DNA of 64,000 bases from Apostichopus japonicus (Eukaryota > Echinodermata > Holothuroidea > Aspidochirotida > Stichopodidae). Positions 12,108 through 24,506 of the stretch are shown piece by piece. Made by a program: the position numbers and the translations under genes. Positions within the stretch are counted from its first letter, which is position 1, and every line of letters begins with the position of its first letter. The notes beneath the pieces are model-generated. The model was given only the letters and a program-made list of their open reading frames with translations. It was not told where the DNA came from and searched no databases. The stretch is from NCBI RefSeq assembly GCF_037975245.1, contig NC_092580.1, forward strand, positions 25,652,501 through 25,716,500. Reading direction: 5' to 3'.

Positions 12108-12913
12108 ATGAATACACATAAAATCCTATGCTTTCAAATATTTGATCCTAATGATAGCTGTAACCTACATATAGCTGCTTTCCCAGTTTCCCCCTTCAGC
12201 AATCCCCCCCCCCCCCCTTTTGCCCAACATTATGGTTCCACATATGGGTGGAGCCTGTAAAAGTTGGACAAGATCATTTTCTACACTGATGCATTTGAGA
12301 TTAAGCAGTTCATCAATTTGGAATGACATCAAAACTTTGAAACGGTGAAAATAAGATGGTCAAAAATTAATATTAGACTGTTCATTAATTCTCACACACA
12401 GGGACCCTAATAGTTAAAAAAAAAAAAAAACCCTTTGACATTACATTTAATATACATCACCTTAATCTATGCTGTTGGAAATGGTAAAAAAAATCTTTCT
12501 CAAACAATAGGAGAAAGCCATAACAGTGTACATCCCTATTTTCTCTATAATATATCAAATTGTATGAATACAGCACATGCAACAGCATATATATTCTGAT
12601 TAGGGCTTTCCAATCATCCCCACCCCTCATTCCGACACAACTAGTGGAATGACATCAAAACATTATTTATACATAATATCACATTATTAGGGCGTTATGA
12701 GGGTCTGACCCTGTATACGGTACCTGATTCCATAGTAACCCACACCACTTGCCCCATGCAATGATCTAGATAGAGTGATAGTGTACAAACTGTAATTTTT
12801 AGGACATATCAAACTTTACGTAGCAGGTAGAAAAGCAAATAGACGACCAATAGGGCAGCCAAGTCAATTGGACACCCCCACCCCTCCCCTACCCTCCCTC
12901 CCATTCAACAAGG
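12108..12913 (+). repeat. Monomer M16, F / cacacaggg / e2
   Basis: Has gctgtaacc, loss of the att before ggg, tccgacacaac and tttttagg. M39 and M67 share the same combination. Confidence 0.97.
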
Positions 12914-13720
12914 ATGAATACACATAAAATCCTATGCTTTCAAATATTTGATCCTAATGATAGCTCTAACCTACATATAGCTGCTTTTCCAGTTTCCCCC
13001 TTCAGCAATCCCCCCCCCCCTTTTTGCCCAACATTATGGTTCCACATATGGGTGGAGCCTGTAAAAGTTGGACAAGATCATTTTCTACACTGATGTATTT
13101 GAGATTAAGCAGTTCATCAATTTGGAATGACATCAAAACTTTGAAACGGTGAAAATAAGATGGTCAAAAATTAATATTAGAATGTTCATTAAATTCTCAC
13201 ACACATTATGGGGACCCTAATAGTTGGAAAAAAAAAACCTTCTACTTTACATTTAATATACATCACCTTAATCTATGCTGTTGGAAATGGTAAAAAAAAT
13301 CTTTCTCAAACAATAGGAGAAAGCCATAACAGTGTACATCCCTATTTTCTCTATGATATATCAAATTGTATGAATACAGCACATGCAACAGCATATATAT
13401 TCTGATTAGGGCTTTCCAATCATCCCCACCCCTCATTCCCACTCAACTAGTGAAATGACATCAAAACATTATTTATACATAATATCACATTATTAGGGCG
13501 TTATGGAGGTCTGACCCTGTATACGGTACCTGATTCCATAGTAACCCACACCACTTGCCACATGCAATGATCTAGATAGAGTGATAGTGTACAAACTGTA
13601 ATTTTCAGGACATATCAAACTTTACGTAGCAGGTAGAAAAGCAAATAGACGACCAATAGGGCAGCCAAGTCAATTGGACACCCCCCACCCCTCCCCGACC
13701 CTCCATCCCATTCAACAAGG
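12914..13720 (+). repeat. Monomer M17, T class, gaaacgg form
   Basis: T unit that keeps gaaacgg. Only M40 and M68 share this, and each also follows a tccgacac unit. Confidence 0.97.
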
Positions 13721-14523
13721 ATGAATACACATAAAATCCTATGCTTTCAAATATTTGATCCTAATGATAGCTCTAACCTACATATAGCTGCTTTCCCAGT
13801 TTCCCCCTTCAGCAATCCCCCCCCCCCTTTTGCCCAACATTATGGTTCCACATATGGGTGGAGCCTGTAAAAGTTGGACAAGATCATTTTCTACACTGAT
13901 GCATTTGAGATTAAGCAGTTCATCAATTTGGAATGACATCAAAACTTTGAAACGGTGAAAATAAGATGGTCAAAAATTAATATTAGACTGTTCATTAATT
14001 CTCACACACATTGGGACCCTAATAGTTGAAAAAAAAAAAACCCTTTGACATTACATCTAATATACATCACCTTAATCTATGCTGTTGGAAATGGTAAAAA
14101 AAATCTTTCTCAAACAATAGGAGAAAGCCATAACAGTGTACATCCCTATTTTCTCTATAATATATCAAATTGTATGAATACAGCACATGCAACAGCATAT
14201 ATATTCTGATTAGGGCTTTCCAATCATCCCCACCCCTCATTCCCACTCAACTAGTGAAATGACATCAAAACATTATTTATACATAATATCACATTATTAG
14301 GGCGTTATGGAGGTCTGACCCTGTATACGGTACCTGATTCCATAGTAACCCACATCACTTGCCACATGCAATGATCTAGATAGAGTGATAGTGTACAAAC
14401 TGTAATTTTCAGGACATATCAAACTTTACGTAGCAGGTAGAAAAGCAAATAGACGACCAATAGGGCAGCCAAGTCAATTGGACACCCCCACCCCTCCCCG
14501 ACCCTCCATCCCATTCAACAAGG
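13721..14523 (+). repeat. Monomer M18, F / ccctttgac / cacatcac
   Basis: attggg form with the cacatcac marker. It starts the 13-unit block whose copy begins with M54. Confidence 0.97.
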
Positions 14524-15332
14524 ATGAATACACATAAAATCCTATGCTTTCAAATATTTGATCCTAATGATAGCTCTAACCTACATATAGCTGCTTTTCC
14601 AGTTTCCCCCTTCAGCAATCCCCCCCCCCCCCTTTTTGCCCAACATTATGGTTCCACATATGGGTGGAGCCTGTAAAAGTTGGACAAGATCATTTTCTAC
14701 ACTGATGTATTTGAGATTAAGCAGTTCATCAATTTGGAATGACATCAAAACTTTGAAATGGTGAAAATAAGATGGTCAAAAATTAATATTAGAATGTTCA
14801 TTAAATTCTCACACACATTATGGGGACCCTAATAGTTGGAAAAAAAAAACCTTCTACTTTACATTTAATATACATCACCTTAATCTATGCTGTTGGAAAT
14901 GGTAAAAAAAATCTTTCTCAAACAATAGGAGAAAGCCATAACAGTGTACATCCCTATTTTCTCTATGATATATCAAATTGTATGAATACAGCACATGCAA
15001 CAGCATATATATTCTGATTAGGGCTTTCCAATCATCCCCACCCCTCATTCCCACTCAACTAGTGAAATGACATCAAAACATTATTTATACATAATATCAC
15101 ATTATTAGGGCGTTATGGAGGTCTGACCCTGTATACGGTACCTGATTCCATAGTAACCCACACCACTTGCCACATGCAATGATCTAGATAGAGTGATAGT
15201 GTACAAACTGTAATTTTCAGGACATATCAAACTTTACGTAGCAGGTAGAAAAGCAAATAGACGACCAATAGGGCAGCCAAGTCAATTGGACACCCCCCAC
15301 CCCTCCCCGACCCTCCATCCCATTCAACAAGG
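14524..15332 (+). repeat. Monomer M19, T class
   Basis: Standard T unit; counterpart of M55 in the long duplication. Confidence 0.97.
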
Positions 15333-16138
15333 ATGAATACACATAAAATCCTATGCTTTCAAATATTTGATCCTAATGATAGCTCTAACCTACATATAGC
15401 TGCTTTCCCAGTTTCCCCCTTCAGCAATCCCCCCCCCCTTTTGCCCAACATTATGGTTCCACATATGGGTGGAGCCTGTAAAAGTTGGACAAGATCATTT
15501 TCTACACTGATGCATTTGAGATTAAGCAGTTCATCAATTTGGAATGACATCAAAACTTTGAAACGGTGAAAATAAGATGGTCAAAAATTAATATTAGACT
15601 GTTCATTAATTCTCACACACATTATGGGGACCCTAATAGTTGAAAAAAAAAAAACCCTTTGACATTACATCTAATATACATCACCTTAATCTATGCTGTT
15701 GGAAATGGTAAAAAAAATCTTTCTCAAACAATAGGAGAAAGCCATAACAGTGTACATCCCTATTTTCTCTATAATATATCAAATTGTATGAATACAGCAC
15801 ATGCAACAGCATATATATTCTGATTAGGGCTTTCCAATCATCCCCACCCCTCATTCCCACTCAACTAGTGAAATGACATCAAAACATTATTTATACATAA
15901 TATCACATTATTAGGGCGTTATGGAGGTCTGACCCTGTATACGGTACCTGATTCCATAGTAACCCACACCACTTGCCACATGCAATGATCTAGATAGAGT
16001 GATAGTGTACAAACTGTAATTTTCAGGACATATCAAACTTTACGTAGCAGGTAGAAAAGCAAATAGACGACCAATAGGGCAGCCAAGTCAATTGGACACC
16101 CCCCACCCCTCCCCGACCCTCCATCCCATTCAACAAGG
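15333..16138 (+). repeat. Monomer M20, F / ccctttgac / e1
   Basis: attatgggg form with gcaacagc and e1 end; counterpart of M56. Confidence 0.97.
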
Positions 16139-16944
16139 ATGAATACACATAAAATCCTATGCTTTCAAATATTTGATCCTAATGATAGCTCTAACCTACA
16201 TATAGCTGCTTTCCCAGTTTCCCCCTTCAGCAATCCCCCCCCCCCCTTTTGCCCAACATTATGGTTCCACATATGGGTGGAGCCTGTAAAAGTTGGACAA
16301 GATCATTTTCTACACTGATGCATTTGAGATTAAGCAGTTCATCAATTTGGAATGACATCAAAACTTTAAAACGGTGAAAATAAGATGGTCAAAAATTAAT
16401 ATTAGACTGTTCATTAATTCTCACACACATTATGGGGACCCTAAATAGTTGAAAAAAAAAACCGTTGACATTACATTTAATATACATCACCTTAATCTAT
16501 GCTGTTGGAAATGGTAAAAAAAATCTTTCTCAAACAATAGGAGAAAGCCATAACAGTGTACATCCCTATTTTCTCTATGATATATCAAATTGTATGAATA
16601 CAGCACATGCAACAGCATATATATTCTGATTAGGGCTTTCCAATCATCCCCACCCCTCATTCCCACTCAACTAGTGAAATGACATCAAAACATTATTTAT
16701 ACATAATATCACATTATTAGGGCGTTATGGAGGTCTGACCCTGTATACGGTACCTGATTCCATAGTAACCCACACCACTTGCCACATGCAGTGATCTAGA
16801 TAGAGTGATAGTGTACAAACTGTAATTTTCAGGACATATCAAACTTTACGTAGCAGGTAGAAAAGCAAATAGACGACCAATAGGGCAGCCAAGTCAATTG
16901 GACACCCCCCACCCCTCCCCGACCCTCCATCCCATTCAACAAGG
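16139..16944 (+). repeat. Monomer M21, F / ccgttgac / e1
   Basis: Rare F unit with the ccgttgac middle, shared with M57. Private aactttaaaacgg, and gcagtgatc. Confidence 0.97.
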
Positions 16945-17748
16945 ATGAATACACATAAAATCCTATGCTTTCAAATATTTGATCCTAATGATAGCTCTAA
17001 CCTACATATAGCTGCTTTCCCAGTTTCCCCCTCCAGCAACCCCCCCCCCCTCCCCTTTTGCCCAACATTATGGTTCCACATATGGGTGGAGCCTGTAAAA
17101 GTTGGACAAGATCATTTTCTACACTGATGCATTTGAGATTAAGCAGTTCATCAATTTGGAATGACATCAAAACTTTGAAACGGTGAAAATAAGATGGTCA
17201 AAAATTAATATTAGACTGTTCAGTAATTCTCACACACATTGGGACCCTAAAAGTTGAAAAAAAAAACCTTTGACATTACATTTAATATACATCACCTTAA
17301 TCTATGCTGTTGGAAATGGTAAAAAAAATCTTTCTCAAACAATAGGAGAAAGCCATAACAGTGTACATCCCTATTTTCTCTATAATATATCAAATTGTAT
17401 GAATACAGCACATGCAAAAGCATATATATTCTGATTAAGGCTTTCCAATCATCCCCACCCCTCATTCCCACTCAACTAGTGGAATGACATCAAAACATTA
17501 TTTATACATAATATCACATTATTAGGGCGTTATGAGGGTCTGACCCTGTATACGGTACCTGATTCCATAGTAACCCACACCACTTGCCCCATGCAATGAT
17601 CTAGATAGAGTGATAGTGTACAAACTGTAATTTTCAGGACATATCAAACTTTACGTAGCAGGTAGAAAAGCAAATAGACGACCAATAGGGCAGCCAAGTC
17701 AATTGGACACCCCCACCCCTCCCCTACCCTCCATCCCATTCAACAAGG
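16945..17748 (+). repeat. Monomer M22, S / ttcagt / e2
   Basis: Has tcccc rather than tccc before ttttg, shared only with M58. First unit of a six-unit block. Confidence 0.97.
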
Positions 17749-18556
17749 ATGAATACACATAAAATCCTATGCTTTCAAATATTTGATCCTAATGATAGCT
17801 CTAACCTACATATAGCTGCTTTTCCAGTTTCCCCCTTCAGCAATCCCCCCCCCCCCTTTTTGCCCAACATTATGGTTCCACATATGGGTGGAGCCTGTAA
17901 AAGTTGGACAAGATCATTTTCTACACTGATGTATTTGAGATTAAGCAGTTCATCAATTTGGAATGACATCAAAACTTTGAAATGGTGAAAATAAGATGGT
18001 CAAAAATTAATATTAGAATGTTCATTAAATTCTCACACACATTATGGGGACCCTAATAGTTGGAAAAAAAAAACCTTCTACTTTACATTTAATATACATC
18101 ACCTTAATCTATGCTGTTGGAAATGGTAAAAAAAATCTTTCTCAAACAATAGGAGAAAGCCATAACAGTGTACATCCCTATTTTCTCTATGATATATCAA
18201 ATTGTATGAATACAGCACATGCAACAGCATATATATTCTGATTAGGGCTTTCCAATCATCCCCACCCCTCATTCCCACTCAACTAGTGAAATGACATCAA
18301 AACATTATTTATACATAATATCACATTATTAGGGCGTTATGGAGGTCTGACCCTGTATACGGTACCTGATTCCATAGTAACCCACACCACTTGCCACATG
18401 CAATGATCTAGATAGAGTGATAGTGTACAAACTGTAATTTTCAGGACATATCAAACTTTACGTAGCAGGTAGAAAAGCAAATAGACGACCAATAGGGCAG
18501 CCAAGTCAATTGGACACCCCCCACCCCTCCCCGACCCTCCATCCCATTCAACAAGG
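17749..18556 (+). repeat. Monomer M23, T class
   Basis: Standard T unit; counterpart of M59. Confidence 0.97.
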
Positions 18557-19363
18557 ATGAATACACATAAAATCCTATGCTTTCAAATATTTGATCCTAA
18601 TGATAGCTCTAACCTACATATAGCTGCTTTCCCAGTTTCCCCCTTCAGCAATCCCCCCCCCCCTTTTGCCCAACATTATGGTTCCACATATGGGTGGAGC
18701 CTGTAAAAGTTGGACAAGATCATTTTCTACACTGATGCATTTGAGATTAAGCAGTTCATCAATTTGGAATGACATCAAAACTTTGAAACGGTGAAAATAA
18801 GATGGTCAAAAATTAATATTAGACTGTTCATTAATTCTCACACACATTATGGGGACCCTAATAGTTGAAAAAAAAAGAAACCCTTTGACATTACATCTAA
18901 TATACATCACCTTAATCTATGCTGTTGGAAATGGTAAAAAAAATCTTTCTCAAACAATAGGAGAAAGCCATAACAGTGTACATCCCTATTTTCTCTATAA
19001 TATATCAAATTGTATGAATACAGCACATGCAAAAGCATATATATTCTGATTAAGGCTTTCCAATCATCCCCACCCCTCATTCCCACTCAACTAGTGGAAT
19101 GACATCAAAACATTATTTATACATAATATCACATTATTAGGGCGTTATGAGGGTCTGACCCTGTATACGGTACCTGATTCCATAGTAACCCACACCACTT
19201 GCCCCATGCAATGATCTAGATAGAGTGATAGTGTACAAACTGTAATTTTCAGGACATATCAAACTTTACGTAGCAGGTAGAAAAGCAAATAGACGACCAA
19301 TAGGGCAGCCAAGTCAATTGGACACCCCCACCCCTCCCCTACCCTCCATCCCATTCAACAAGG
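18557..19363 (+). repeat. Monomer M24, F / attatgggg / caaaagc / e2
   Basis: A-run is broken by a G (aaaaaagaaaccc), which its counterpart M60 lacks. Confidence 0.97.
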
Positions 19364-20170
19364 ATGAATACACATAAAATCCTATGCTTTCAAATATTTG
19401 ATCCTAATGATAGCTCTAACCTACATATAGCTGCTTTTCCAGTTTCCCCCTTCAGCAATCCCCCCCCCCCTTTTTGCCCAACATTATGGTTCCACATATG
19501 GGTGGAGCCTGTAAAAGTTGGACAAGATCATTTTCTACACTGATGTATTTGAGATTAAGCAGTTCATCAATTTGGAATGACATCAAAACTTTGAAATGGT
19601 GAAAATAAGATGGTCAAAAATTAATATTAGAATGTTCATTAAATTCTCACACACATTATGGGGACCCTAATAGTTGGAAAAAAAAAACCTTCTACTTTAC
19701 ATTTAATATACATCACCTTAATCTATGCTGTTGGAAATGGTAAAAAAAATCTTTCTCAAACAATAGGAGAAAGCCATAACAGTGTACATCCCTATTTTCT
19801 CTATGATATATCAAATTGTATGAATACAGCACATGCAACAGCATATATATTCTGATTAGGGCTTTCCAATCATCCCCACCCCTCATTCCCACTCAACTAG
19901 TGAAATGACATCAAAACATTATTTATACATAATATCACATTATTAGGGCGTTATGGAGGTCTGACCCTGTATACGGTACCTGATTCCATAGTAACCCACA
20001 CCACTTGCCACATGCAATGATCTAGATAGAGTGATAGTGTACAAACTGTAATTTTCAGGACATATCAAACTTTACGTAGCAGGTAGAAAAGCAAATAGAC
20101 GACCAATAGGGCAGCCAAGTCAATTGGACACCCCCCACCCCTCCCCGACCCTCCATCCCATTCAACAAGG
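19364..20170 (+). repeat. Monomer M25, T class
   Basis: Standard T unit; counterpart of M61. Confidence 0.97.
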
Positions 20171-20971
20171 ATGAATACACATAAAATCCTATGCTTTCAA
20201 ATATTTGATCCTAATGATAGCTCTAACCTACATATAGCTGCTTTCCCAGTTTCCCCCTCCAGCAATCCCCCCCCCCTTTTGCCCAACATTATGGTTCCAC
20301 ATATGGGTGGAGCCTGTAAAAGTTGGACAAGATCATTTTCTACACTGATGCATTTGAGATTAAGCAGTTCATCAATTTGGAATGACATCAAAACTTTGAA
20401 ACGGTGAAAATAAGATGGTCAAAAATTAATATTAGACTGTTCATTAATTCTCACACACATTGGGACCCTAATAGTTGAAAAAAAAAAACCCTTTGACATT
20501 ACATCTAATATACATCACCTTAATCTATGCTGTTGGAAATGGTAAAAAAAATCTTTCTCAAACAATAGGAGAAAGCCATAACAGTGTACATCCCTATTTT
20601 CTCTATAATATATCAAATTGTATGAATACAGCACATGCAACAGCATATATATTCTGATTAGGGCTTTCCAATCATCCCCACCCCTCATTCCCACTCAACT
20701 AGTGAAATGACATCAAAACATTATTTATACATAATATCACATTATTAGGGCGTTATGGAGGTCTGACCCTGTATACGGTACCTGATTCCATAGTAACCCA
20801 CATCACTTGCCACATGCAATGATCTAGATAGAGTGATAGTGTACAAACTGTAATTTTCAGGACATATCAAACTTTACGTAGCAGGTAGAAAAGCAAATAG
20901 ACGACCAATAGGGCAGCCAAGTCAATTGGACACCCCCACCCCTCCCCTACCCTCCATCCCATTCAACAAGG
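20171..20971 (+). repeat. Monomer M26, S / ccctttgac / cacatcac
   Basis: Reads tccagc where its counterparts M62 and M76 read ttcagc, while the rest of the unit matches them. This suggests a short conversion patch or a single mutation. Confidence 0.97.
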
Positions 20972-21780
20972 ATGAATACACATAAAATCCTATGCTTTCA
21001 AATATTTGATCCTAATGATAGCTCTAACCTACATATAGCTGCTTTTCCAGTTTCCCCCTTCAGCAATCCCCCCCCCCCCCTTTTTGCCCAACATTATGGT
21101 TCCACATATGGGTGGAGCCTGTAAAAGTTGGACAAGATCATTTTCTACACTGATGTATTTGAGATTAAGCAGTTCATCAATTTGGAATGACATCAAAACT
21201 TTGAAATGGTGAAAATAAGATGGTCAAAAATTAATATTAGAATGTTCATTAAATTCTCACACACATTATGGGGACCCTAATAGTTGGAAAAAAAAAACCT
21301 TCTACTTTACATTTAATATACATCACCTTAATCTATGCTGTTGGAAATGGTAAAAAAAATCTTTCTCAAACAATAGGAGAAAGCCATAACAGTGTACATC
21401 CCTATTTTCTCTATGATATATCAAATTGTATGAATACAGCACATGCAACAGCATATATATTCTGATTAGGGCTTTCCAATCATCCCCACCCCTCATTCCC
21501 ACTCAACTAGTGAAATGACATCAAAACATTATTTATACATAATATCACATTATTAGGGCGTTATGGAGGTCTGACCCTGTATACGGTACCTGATTCCATA
21601 GTAACCCACACCACTTGCCACATGCAATGATCTAGATAGAGTGATAGTGTACAAACTGTAATTTTCAGGACATATCAAACTTTACGTAGCAGGTAGAAAA
21701 GCAAATAGACGACCAATAGGGCAGCCAAGTCAATTGGACACCCCCCACCCCTCCCCGACCCTCCATCCCATTCAACAAGG
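20972..21780 (+). repeat. Monomer M27, T class
   Basis: Standard T unit; counterpart of M63. Confidence 0.97.
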
Positions 21781-22293
21781 ATGAATACACATAAAATCCT
21801 ATGCTTTCAAATATTTGATCCTAATGATAGCTCTAACCTACATATAGCTGCTTTCCCAGTTTCCCCCTTCAGCAATCCCCCCCCCCCCTTTTGCCCAACA
21901 TTATGGTTCCACATATGGGTGGAGCCTGTAAAAGTTGGACAAGATCATTTTCTACACTGATGCATTTGAGATTAAGCAGTTCATCAATTTGGAATGACAT
22001 CAAAACTTTGAAACGGTGAAAATAAGATGGTCAAAAATTAATATTAGACTGTTCATTAATTCTCACACACATTATGGGGACCCTAATAGTTGAAAAAAAA
22101 AAAACCCTTTGACATTACATCTAATATACATCACCTTAATCTATGCTGTTGGAAATGGTAAAAAAAATCTTTCTCAAACAATAGGAGAAAGCCATAACAG
22201 TGTACATCCCTATTTTCTCTATAATATATCAAATTGTATGAATACAGCACATGCAAAAGCATATATATTCTGATTAAGGCTTTCCAATCATCC
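21781..22293 (+). repeat. Monomer M28, 5' part, split by insertion
   Basis: F class, attatgggg form, caaaagc and gattaagg. The unit stops inside the ccccacccc strip where the transposon-like element begins. Removing the element and one CC gives an 807-bp unit of the same kind as M64. Confidence 0.97.
22292..22293 (+). other. Probable target-site duplication, left
   Basis: The left flank reads atcatCC before the inverted repeat, the right flank reads CCCCacccc, and the empty site in M64 reads atcatCCCCacccc, so CC appears duplicated. The C-run makes the boundary ambiguous, and a duplication of 3-4 C with an asymmetric element end is also possible. Confidence 0.6.
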
Positions 22294-22303
22294 CCCAGAC
22301 GAA
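22294..22303 (+). repeat. Terminal inverted repeat, left
   Basis: cccagacgaa is the exact reverse complement of the last ten bases of the element. The match stops after ten bases. Confidence 0.8.
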
Positions 22304-22640
22304 TTTAAGGCAGGAAAACCCTGGAATTCCCTGGAATATAAGCCAGGAAAAGCCTGGATTTAACCCAGGGAAATCCAGGGAAATTCCTGGGTTTGAAAAT
22401 GGTAATTCGGACAGGAAAAGCCCGGTAAAGCCTGGTTTATATAACTCATTTAGAGCCAGGTAAAGGCCGGACAAGCCTGGATGGTTAACCCAGGTTTACC
22501 CCGGAAAAGCCAGGTCTCTAGTGTGTGAGTGAAGAGCCAGGAAAAACCAGGAAAAGCCTGGTATGCACACCCAGGATTACCCAGGAAAAGCCAGGTCCCT
22601 GTTTATATCAGTGAGGAGCCAGGAAAAGCCAGGTGTCCAT
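22304..22640 (+). repeat. Left subterminal repeat region
   Basis: Dense degenerate repeats of the form gccaggaaaagcc(a/t)gg, for example near 22344, 22504, 22549, 22589 and 22618. Many contain ccagg...cctgg as a small dyad. A minus-strand open frame of 66 codons at 22274-22474 is only a translation of this repeat (recurrent Pro-Gly-Phe) and starts in the element while ending in satellite, so it is not a gene. Confidence 0.8.
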
Positions 22641-23045
22641 GCTTACCCTATATAAATTATCTTGCTGGCTAGTTGGCAGTTACTTTTAGCTTATAGGAGG
22701 TTTAAGTGTGTTTGTGGTATAGGAAATTTTCATAACTTAAAATCATGAATTATATGTAAGGGTGTTAGCCACTGAAAATAAATGTTTGTTCTTGATCAGA
22801 GAACTCTGGGTTTGGTGTGATGACCAAACACAGAACAAGACACATAAAAATGGAACACTCAACTGGATTGGATCAAAATAAATTATAATTATGAATAACA
22901 AACAATATACAGCTGATCTGGGCCCAGTCAAAAAATTAAATCAAATGACTTAGAGTCGTGAGGTGCACCCAAATGTTAAAGTAAATACACTTAATTTATA
23001 AATCTGTTCTGGTGAGTTGGCGTGCTGGTGACATCAGGTACAGAT
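22641..23045. other. Element interior, unique AT-rich stretch
   Basis: No gene, RNA gene or repeat family is recognised here apart from the nested inverted repeat at 22786-22838. A 62-codon minus-strand frame (22743-22931) has no recognisable domain and no matching context. Confidence 0.6.
22786..22838 (+). other. Nested inverted repeat in element
   Basis: Inner arms gtttggt and accaaac (22810-22816, 22823-22829) pair over gtgatg. Outer arms ttgttct and agaacaa (22786-22792, 22832-22838) can pair outside them. The internal loop is lopsided (17 nt against 2 nt), so a stable fold is uncertain. Confidence 0.5.
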
Positions 23046-23522
23046 CTTCCACGACATCAGTATAGTTGAACAGATTAAATTGTATGATAAATTTCCGATC
23101 CCAACAAAATAGTATCCTTTAATTAATAAGCAATAGTGTCCCAGGGTATCCTTTCAGTAAAATACTGTCAGTTAACCAAATGGTGTCCTGGAATATCCTT
23201 TATGGTAAAATAATATCCTCTAAGTAAATAATATCCTTAATAGTAAATAATGTCCTTTATAGTAAAATGCATGCCAGACTGTCTGGTGAATATCACTCCT
23301 TCCATAAAATAATAAGGACTACATGTAACTTGATTTTGTAAATTAAGGTTTAAAACAAACTATCCAGCATTTAAAACTATATTTCTCCTCTTTTACAACT
23401 CTCTTGCTCCAATACTCATGGCCAACTGCCTAACTTCCTATACCCTCACAAAACTCCTTTGTTCCTATAATATATATGCACAGACCCCTTTTCCTGTGAG
23501 AGCTAATTTCCAGGAAGAACAA
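23046..23522 (+). repeat. Element direct repeat, copy 1 (477 bp)
   Basis: Begins cttccacgacatcag and ends near ccaggaagaacaa. It is followed immediately by a similar copy. The first 200 bp contain short degenerate repeats around gtaaaataatatcctttaa. The later part includes cactccttcc and tgctccaatactcatgg. No frame of useful length is present. Confidence 0.88.
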
Positions 23523-23992
23523 CTTCCACGACATCAGTATAGTTGAACAGAATAAATTGTATGATAAATGTCCAATCCCAACAAAATAGTATCCTTTAAT
23601 TAATAAGCAATAGTGTCCCAGGGTATCCTTGCAGTAAAATAATGTCAGTTAAACAAATGGTGTCCCAGAATATCCTTTACGGTAAAATAATATCCTCTAA
23701 GTAAGTAATATCCTTTATAGTAAATAATGTCCTTTATAGTAAAACGCGTGCCAGACTGTCAGGTGAATATCACTCCTTCCAAAAAATAATAAGGACTACA
23801 GTAACTTGATTTTGTAAATTAAGGTTTAAAACAAACTATCCAGCATTAAAACTATATTTCTCCTCTTTTGCAACTGTCTTGCTCCAATACTCATGGCCAA
23901 CTGCTAATATACCCTCACAAAACTCTTTTGTCCCTATAATATATATACACAGACCCCTTTTCCTGTGAGAGCTAATTTCCAGGAAGAACAAA
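23523..23992 (+). repeat. Element direct repeat, copy 2 (about 470 bp)
   Basis: Aligns along its length with copy 1 at an offset of 477 bp. Differences include scattered substitutions (aatgtcc for aatttcc, cagaataaat for cagattaaat) and short deletions, for example loss of the cctaacttc stretch of copy 1. By eye the copies are far more diverged from each other than neighbouring satellite units, so the duplication is likely older than the local satellite amplification. Confidence 0.88.
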
Positions 23993-24193
23993 GATAGTTG
24001 CTAAGCAACCCAGAAGAGAGAAATCTTAATCCCCCCCGACCACAAAACAACTTACAAATATACTGTACAAATGTATAGCCCTCTGTACAGTGAGCACTGC
24101 ACTAATAAACAAGTAAAACTATGGTACAAAAGAAAACTTTATGTAAGAGCTGACCATCTTACAACTAGCTAATACTGGGTAAAAGGCAAGCTT
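23993..24193. other. Element interior, unique stretch
   Basis: About 200 bp with no gene or repeat that I recognise. It holds a C-run (taatccccccc) and a small dyad cagtgagcactg near 24089. Confidence 0.55.
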
Positions 24194-24506
24194 GGCTTTT
24201 CCTGCCTAGCCAGGACAGCATTCCACTCTCGTTTCCTGCCTATTGTGGACTTGTGAGGCTGGGTGAAGCCAGGAAAAAGGCTGGACTTTCAAAATCCTGG
24301 CTTTTCCTGCCTAGCCAGGACAGCATTACCCTCGCTTTTCCTGCCTAGTGTGGACTTGTTAGGCTGGGTGAAGCCAGGAAAAGGCTAGACTTTCAAAGTC
24401 CTGGCTTTTCCTGCCTAGCCAGGACAGCATTGCCCTCGCTTTTCCTGCCTAGTGTGGACTTGTAAGGCTGGGTGAAGCCAGGAAAAGGCTGGACTTTCAA
24501 AGTCCT
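24194..24506 (+). repeat. Three tandem 104-bp repeats
   Basis: Units start at 24194, 24299 and 24403 with ggcttttcctgcctagcc and contain ggacagcatt, tggacttgt, ggctgggtgaagccagg and ggactttcaaa. Units 2 and 3 are nearly identical. Unit 1 is a little more diverged (ttccactctcg for the ccctcgc area). Each unit contains both orientations of the ccaggaaaagg motif. Confidence 0.88.

Larger units (their letters stand above)
10499..13720 (+). repeat. 4-unit block, copy 1 (M14-M17)
   Basis: A/acaaattggg, A/gaataaacat, F/gctgtaacc, T/gaaacgg. Repeated 20848-20852 bp downstream. The match ends at M18, which differs from M41. Confidence 0.9.
16945..21780 (+). repeat. Six-unit higher-order block, copy 1 (M22-M27)
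   Basis: Order S/ttcagt, T, F/caaaagc, T, F-type/cacatcac, T (the fifth unit reads tccagc here). About 4.84 kb. Confidence 0.88.
1..22293 (+). repeat. 806-bp satellite array, left segment
   Basis: This segment holds the last 14 bases of one unit, 27 complete units (M1-M27) and the 5' 513 bases of M28. Every unit begins with the same ATGAATA landmark and is read in the same direction. Successive landmarks lie 797-812 bp apart, and most of the length difference sits in a poly-C run and an A-run. Units differ by small indels and point changes that fall into a few recurrent combinations rather than being random. There are no genes in this segment. The family is not one I recognise by name. A centromeric, pericentromeric or subtelomeric location is possible but cannot be decided from the sequence. 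Confidence 0.98.

Noticed and set aside
22274-22474. 66-codon minus-strand frame at the element's left end
   Set aside because: It spans the satellite-element junction and consists largely of translated subterminal repeats.
22743-22931. 62-codon minus-strand frame inside the element
   Set aside because: It is short, hydrophobic by composition, without a recognisable motif, and not part of a longer broken frame.
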